Shown here: piece by piece, positions 58,310-64,000 of the stretch | Numbering within the stretch: the first letter of the stretch is position 1 | Layout: each line of letters opens with the position of its first letter | Origin: Cristatella mucedo | Taxonomy: Eukaryota > Bryozoa > Phylactolaemata > Cristatellidae | NCBI GenBank assembly: GCA_009760855.2 | Contig: WPIO01000022.1 | Span: forward strand, 2,096,001 to 2,160,000 | Reading direction: 5' to 3' | Length of the DNA: 64,000 nucleotides | Notes under the pieces: generated by a model | Told to the model about the DNA's origin: nothing | Databases searched by the model: none | What the model saw: the letters and a program-made list of their open reading frames with translations, nothing else | Position numbers and translations under genes: made by a program

Positions 58310-59720
58310 TTAAAAAAACAATAACACTTGATAAAGTGAACTCAGAGAGCTCAATCTCTTTCTAGGCACTTTACATTTGCTGCAAAGAAAACACGATCGA
58401 ATGGTTAGTGGCAGCATGCTCGATAAACAACAAGAAAAACATGGTTAGGGGTGACATACACAGGGTCAGCATGCAAGTGTGGTTAGTAGCAGCATGCACA
58501 GTGTCAGCACGCAGAAAAGCACAACAGGCAGATCGCAGGGACTCGCGAAATGCTGTGACAAATAGGTGCGTTTTTTAGTTTCTTTTTAAATGTCAAATCA
58601 GGAGGTGTTATGACGCAGGTCGGGAGTGAGTTCCAAGCTTTGGGAGCATACGAACTAAATGCACGGTCTCCAAAGGATTTGAGGTTTGTACGAGGTATAG
58701 GTAATGTAATTTAATGTAATATATCTCTGTCTGTAACTCCACAAAGTCATAAAGACCATGTGTGGGTGTTTGCAGGAGAGTTTTTTATAGCGTACTCACA
58801 GCCTAAGCGGCTTTCGGTACGCATTCGGTAGCCAACAGACTTTGTCTCACGCAACAAAGAGAAACTGGGAAGCATAGCAGAGTCAGGAGAGCAGTTGAGG
58901 TAGTGAGTAGCATGGAAGTTGCAGCTCAGGACCGCTGAGAAGGATGAGCCATAGTCGGCAGTAGGAGAGTAGTTGTAGAATGTTGGATTTCCTGCCTTAG
59001 GCACAGTGCCCACGGAACCGTATTAACTGCTCTAAGGAAATCGATAGAACACGCGACCGGAAACCAGAGATCGTGTAGTCGGCAGTAGGAGAGTAGTTGT
59101 CGTTGTGTAAGAATTGTGGAAGCGAGTTCCACAGTCTAGGACTTGCAGAGCTAAAGCTTCTGTAACCACTTTGATTCGGAAAAGCGGGTAGTACGATGCT
59201 TTGCCTGATGGAAGAGTAGATAGGCAGGCTGGAGCCAACGAAGGAGTGGACCTAAAAGTGAGTGACAGAACCTTGAATTCGACGCGTTGCTTGACTGGGA
59301 GCCGGGCAGGTCGGACAGAAGTTTTGAGATGTGGCAACTGCGACGCTCACAACAGACAAGTCTAGCTGCAGAGTTTTGCACCAGCTACAAGCGCCTGGCC
59401 GCACATGCCGGTAGGCCAGCAAGCAGTGAGTTACAGAAGTCAAGACGGGATGTCACAAATGCATGGACCGGTTAAGATGTGGTATCCCTGCCTAAACAAG
59501 ACCGATTTTATTAACGTAATGTAGCTGAAAGTAGGCAGACTTGATTGTGGAGCCGATGTGGTCATTTAACAAAAGGTCACTTTGGAACATGACTCCTAGA
59601 TTTCGTGCAGATTCAGCAGGAGGTATGCTGGTAGAGCCAATTTTGAGCGTTACCCTTTTCAATTTCTGAATCAAACTTGGTTTGCCCATAACTAGTAAAT
59701 TGGTTTTAAAAGGGGAGATA
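58310..59720 (-). mobile_element. LINE A fragment interrupted by a nested LINE B
   Basis: The 3' end is at 58310-58703 (ACACTTGATAAAGTGAACTC tail) and the copy resumes at about 59163 with TTGATTCGGAAAAGCGGGTA. The resumed part covers the C-terminal block (LRRSHISKL-type, RNLGVMFQSDLLLNDHIGS near 59600) and ends near 59720. The gap is filled by LINE B. GTAA at both edges looks like the target-site duplication of the inserted element. Confidence 0.8.
58704..59165 (-). mobile_element. LINE family B copy nested in LINE A
   Basis: Tail TGTAATTTAATGTAATATAT, then the family 3' UTR, and a coding remnant ATEALALQVLDCGTRFHNS-type near 59130. It is flanked by GTAA and sits between two halves of a LINE A copy. 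Internally, a 99-base stretch (58977-59075) is inserted between two identical 25-base direct repeats. Confidence 0.75.
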
Positions 59721-60849
59721 ATGTGCTAATTTGCATATGTAACTTCAAATGCACTCTTATAGTTGAAATTGAACACCATTAAAATGCAACTTCATACGAC
59801 TAAGAGCTCGGAAGGATGACCTTCCAAGGCTGACATTGCAACAGCTTCCGCTGTCTGCACTAGGACCCTCTTTGCTGTCGGCTGAAGTGACGACAAGCGC
59901 TTCCGCTTGGACTAGATCGGCTGGCGTATTGGGAAGCTGCCAGTGTTCGCGTGGCCGACCGGAAGTCCTGCTGCGCCTGCCTTTGGTACGCAATGGACAT
60001 GCCTAGATAAAATCTGCACCCGATTCTTTGCGGGGTTTGGAGCTTGCTAATTAGTTAATATGAATTTAGAGACGGCCTGCTAGCCCGCACGTTCCACACA
60101 CGAAACCCAATGGCGATTGACTACGCTGCGCTGAGGAATAAGTTTCATAAAAAAATAGGTTGATTTTCGTTTTATATGAAAACTTTACATACAACTTTCA
60201 GATGCGTTTCATTTATCTCCTATATGGAGTTTTCCCATTAGTTAAGAACTCTAAGCATGGCAGTCAGTGGGCCAAGCTAAACAACTCGGTCAGTGGACAC
60301 TCAAGCCAGTCTTACAAAGCAAACTTATAATTTTCCGGAATTTTTACGGGGCCATACTCATTTCCACATAGACCCACCTATGGTTTCTGCCCGCCATTTT
60401 GGACTGGTGAGGTTTCACAGCAGTGAATGGGAAACAAACATGAGCGAAGTGAGCAGAACATAAGCGTACCTATCGCAGGAAACAACGATGAAGATAATTA
60501 AAAAGGAAGCCACTCAGTGCCGCACCGCCGAAACGCGACAGAAGTGTCGTATATGACAAACTCTACAGCATAACGAGACTGAGGAAGAAGCCGAGAGGCT
60601 GCGTGCAGTCACATGCTCAGTGGTTATTCCTTACTTATGACCCAATCAAAAGCAGAAAGAGAGTGAAGGTAAGATTCGAGCACTTCACGGCTCAGGTTGC
60701 GGTGTGGAGTCCTAGCGCGACAGTTGGCCGGGCTCACCAGCTTTGCTGGGCCTGATTAGTGGACACTCAGGCTCAATTTTAGTGCAACACGATAATTTAC
60801 CATGATTTTTTCATGGGCACAAGCTAGTCACTAATGAAAGTAGCAATAA
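59721..60849. other. No feature recognised
   Basis: AT-richer unique-looking sequence between LINE fragments; no open frame, tRNA or repeat stood out apart from faint similarity of its edges to LINE sequence. Confidence 0.35.
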
Positions 60850-61490
60850 TAACAATTATAATGTAAAGTATGCCTCAAAGACTGAGAGGGTGTTGCGTAG
60901 GAAAGTTTTCTAGATCGAACTCGAAAACCTGAGCAACTTTTTGTAAGCATTCGGGAGCAAAAAGACTTGATCTTTCGAACAAAATTGAAATTTAGAAGCA
61001 TAGCCGAGTCAGGAGAGTACTTGAGGTAGTGAGTAGCTTGGAAATAGCAACTCGGGACGGCTGGAAATGGTATGACATATTCATATACAATACATCATAG
61101 TGATATCATAATATATCATAAACAGCGAGTTACAGACTTTCGATGCGTACAAACTGAATGCTCGATCACCAGAAGATTTCAATTTAGCGGGAGGTACGGT
61201 GAGATAGCTAAATGCTGAAGAGCTGGTGGAGCTAGAGCACGTGACTGGAGGAGCAAGGAGGTCGGATATATGAGCAGGTGCAGGCAAGTGATGCAACCTG
61301 TTAGCCAGACTGAGGATCTTTAAATCGATTCGATCCGTTATAGGGAGCCAGTGAAGCTCAGACAGAAGTGGTGTGATGTGGCAGCAACACCGTTGACGAC
61401 AGACTAGAAGAACCGCCGAGTCTGGCACCGGTTGCAGACGATTAATGGTCGGGAGTCCTGAATAACGCTGTAACGAGCTTGCAAGCACTT
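60850..61490 (-). mobile_element. LINE 3' fragment, third relative (family C)
   Basis: A minus frame encodes SELHWLPITDRIDLKILSLA, PPAKLKSSGDRAFSLYASKV, CNSL. The 3' UTR resembles family B in places (GAAGCATAGCCGAGTCAGGA, TTGAGGTAGTGAGTAGC) but is clearly diverged. Confidence 0.65.
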
Positions 61491-61899
61491 CCTGTGTGCC
61501 GTTCCCTGAGACGCGTGCTACGCGTTTGCAGCGTTACAGGTTGGCAGTCCTGAGTAGAGAGAATCGCCGTGAAAGAAACAACGTGATAGAAACAACGTTA
61601 CAGAGGCGTGAGCTAGTCGTCATAGTGCTGTAAATATTGCAAAGGGCACAATGTAAGCGCTACATCTAGCGACTTAAGTTGATGGACGGGAAATGAGGTG
61701 ACAGACTGACTCACTCGAGAAGACGTCGAATTCATAACTCCCGCAGGTTGATTTGTAAAGCATCTTAAAAGAGACCCGAATTTCTGTACAGGCACCTTAC
61801 GTGGACTGGAAAAGACGGATGTAAATCGGTTTGTAATAGCATTCTCAGCGTCGGCACAAAGAAGTCCGCAAAGGACAATTCATAAGAAAGAAGCACACG

Positions 61900-62720
<821 letters not shown>

Positions 62721-63009
62721 GAGGAACGTCAGCAATACATGGTGTAAGAGCTCAAAGAGAATTTGACATGCTGAAAGACAAAGAGAGATCAAAGTACAGG
62801 CATACAATCTACAGATATCTGTTTATCACCTCCCTATCTCCCAATCATCCTCTCTGTCTGCCTGTCTGTCTCTCCCCTCCCCATCTACCTGTTCTTTTCG
62901 CTTCCTATCACTCACTCGGTCACTCACTTGCTCACTCATTCATTTGTTCACTGGTGCCACCGATTCCTATCCTGAGATCCCCAGTTTGAACCCGAAGCAC
63001 TAATCCGCC

Positions 63010-63145
63010 ATAGTTTGGCCTAGGGGTGAGACGCTCGCCCTTAAAGATCGGTGTAGCGAGCTCGAGCCATGCGGCATATGTACAGTGCTAGGATAGAGAC
63101 TGAGTTATTTTAGGGCGCTACACATTACAAATGAATTACATTTTT
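63010..63145 (+). mobile_element. tRNA-derived SINE, same family as at 29.2 kb
   Basis: A box TTTGGCCTAGGGGTGAGACG, B box GCGAGCTCGAGCCATG, tail GATAGAGACTGAGTTATTTT and GGGCGCTACACATTAC. Lines up with the 29.2 kb copy throughout. Confidence 0.65.
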
Positions 63146-63587
63146 ATCACCAAATTTCCGGTATGGCCAAAGGGAAAATGACCATGCAAGAAGAATACTA
63201 TCGAATAAAATCGTAGTTATGCATCTGTTGCTAAGCTGTATCTTCTTGAGGACGCTTTTGCTCGGTGTTGCTGCTTGCTGCATACCTCTGTGACTCCGGT
63301 TGCGCTACGGATCTGCTGACCGAAGTCCTTCAGTGGCCCGCTCTGACTGAAATGCACTAGTTTTGCATAGCGAATTTGCGAACCCATCGATAACTGGTCA
63401 AGGTGCGCTGGCATCGAGCTGCTATGAATAGCGCTATCTCGGCGTCCCTGCCGATGCATTTTCCGAACCACCTAGCGTCAGGTGGCGTATGTAAGACTCG
63501 CTGGAGAACTCCGAAGAGGGGTATGGTGTTTGGCAGCCTCATCGGTATCAGGCATCTGCGGTATGTGTATGTATAGGATATATACTT

Positions 63588-63655
63588 ATATATGTATATA
63601 TATATATACTTATATATATATATACTTATATATATATATATATATATATATATGC
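63588..63655. repeat. (TA)n microsatellite with CTTATA units
   Basis: TATATA runs interrupted by three ACTTATATA units. Confidence 0.9.
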
Positions 63656-64000
63656 TTGCATCTGTGCACAATCTACATACCTGAATTCGGAGTGTAGCGC
63701 CACTAACTTCTATCCTTCGGTAATGTAACCATAGGCGAAACTTCTGCGAACTATCATGTTTTTGGCTTCCTTCATTGATAAAAATAAGAGAGTGCCTCAT
63801 TAAATCTAGCGTAAAGTACGCGCTATATTTCGGGCGGTTCGATCCTCAATCGCACAATGAATTATGTATAATCACGAAGCGGCTCGAAAAGTATGCCCGA
63901 AAGGATGTTCGGCTCTCGTTTCGCGTCTCAGCGATGAGAAGGCAAGGTAGTCTGCTGCCTCTGCAGTTGCCTACCTGCCGGCCGCCCGTCGTCGTCGACA

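Overview
The window is nuclear DNA of a multicellular animal. The visible genes are split by GT-AG introns and encode metazoan-type proteins: an SH2D4-like adaptor, a CDKL2-like kinase and a GalNAc-transferase-family protein. The rest is dense in decayed non-LTR retrotransposons, tRNA-derived SINEs and microsatellites. An invertebrate is more likely than a vertebrate given the compact exon layout and LINE/SINE types, but the sequence alone does not let me name the phylum. There are no operons, ribosome binding sites or CRISPR arrays.

Layout. From 1 to about 2.67 kb nothing is recognised except simple repeats. From 2.68 to 15.66 kb (+) lies the 3' part of an SH2D4A/B-like adaptor gene: seven exons with consistent phases, a glutamine-rich hexapeptide repeat in the middle and an SH2 domain at the end. 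One intron holds a broken 3 kb LINE (family A, 8.96-12.02 kb). From 15.66 to 19.1 kb there is non-coding DNA with a family B LINE fragment. From 37.43 down to 20.50 kb, perhaps to 19.11 kb, runs a CDKL2-like kinase on the minus strand, tail to tail with SH2D4. Its large first intron (28.11-37.26 kb) contains a complete two-exon gene on the opposite strand (30.65-33.22 kb), which encodes a type II membrane GalNAc-transferase-like protein with a ricin lectin domain but without the usual catalytic residues.

From 38.4 kb to the end no host gene is recognised with confidence. This part is a retrotransposon graveyard, with many 5'-truncated copies of LINE family A, several of family B (one nested inside an A copy), a third relative, tRNA-derived SINEs whose 3' ends match LINE A or LINE B, a pogo/Tigger-like inverted-repeat end, a (GGC)45 tract and many (AG)n tracts.

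The three genes do not form a pathway. SH2D4 proteins are cytoplasmic phosphotyrosine adaptors, CDKL2 is a CDK/MAPK-like serine/threonine kinase, and the GalNAc-transferase family works in Golgi O-glycosylation. Their arrangement is notable: one gene nested in an intron and one convergent pair. Exon borders were read by eye from splice consensus and phase, and need transcript data.
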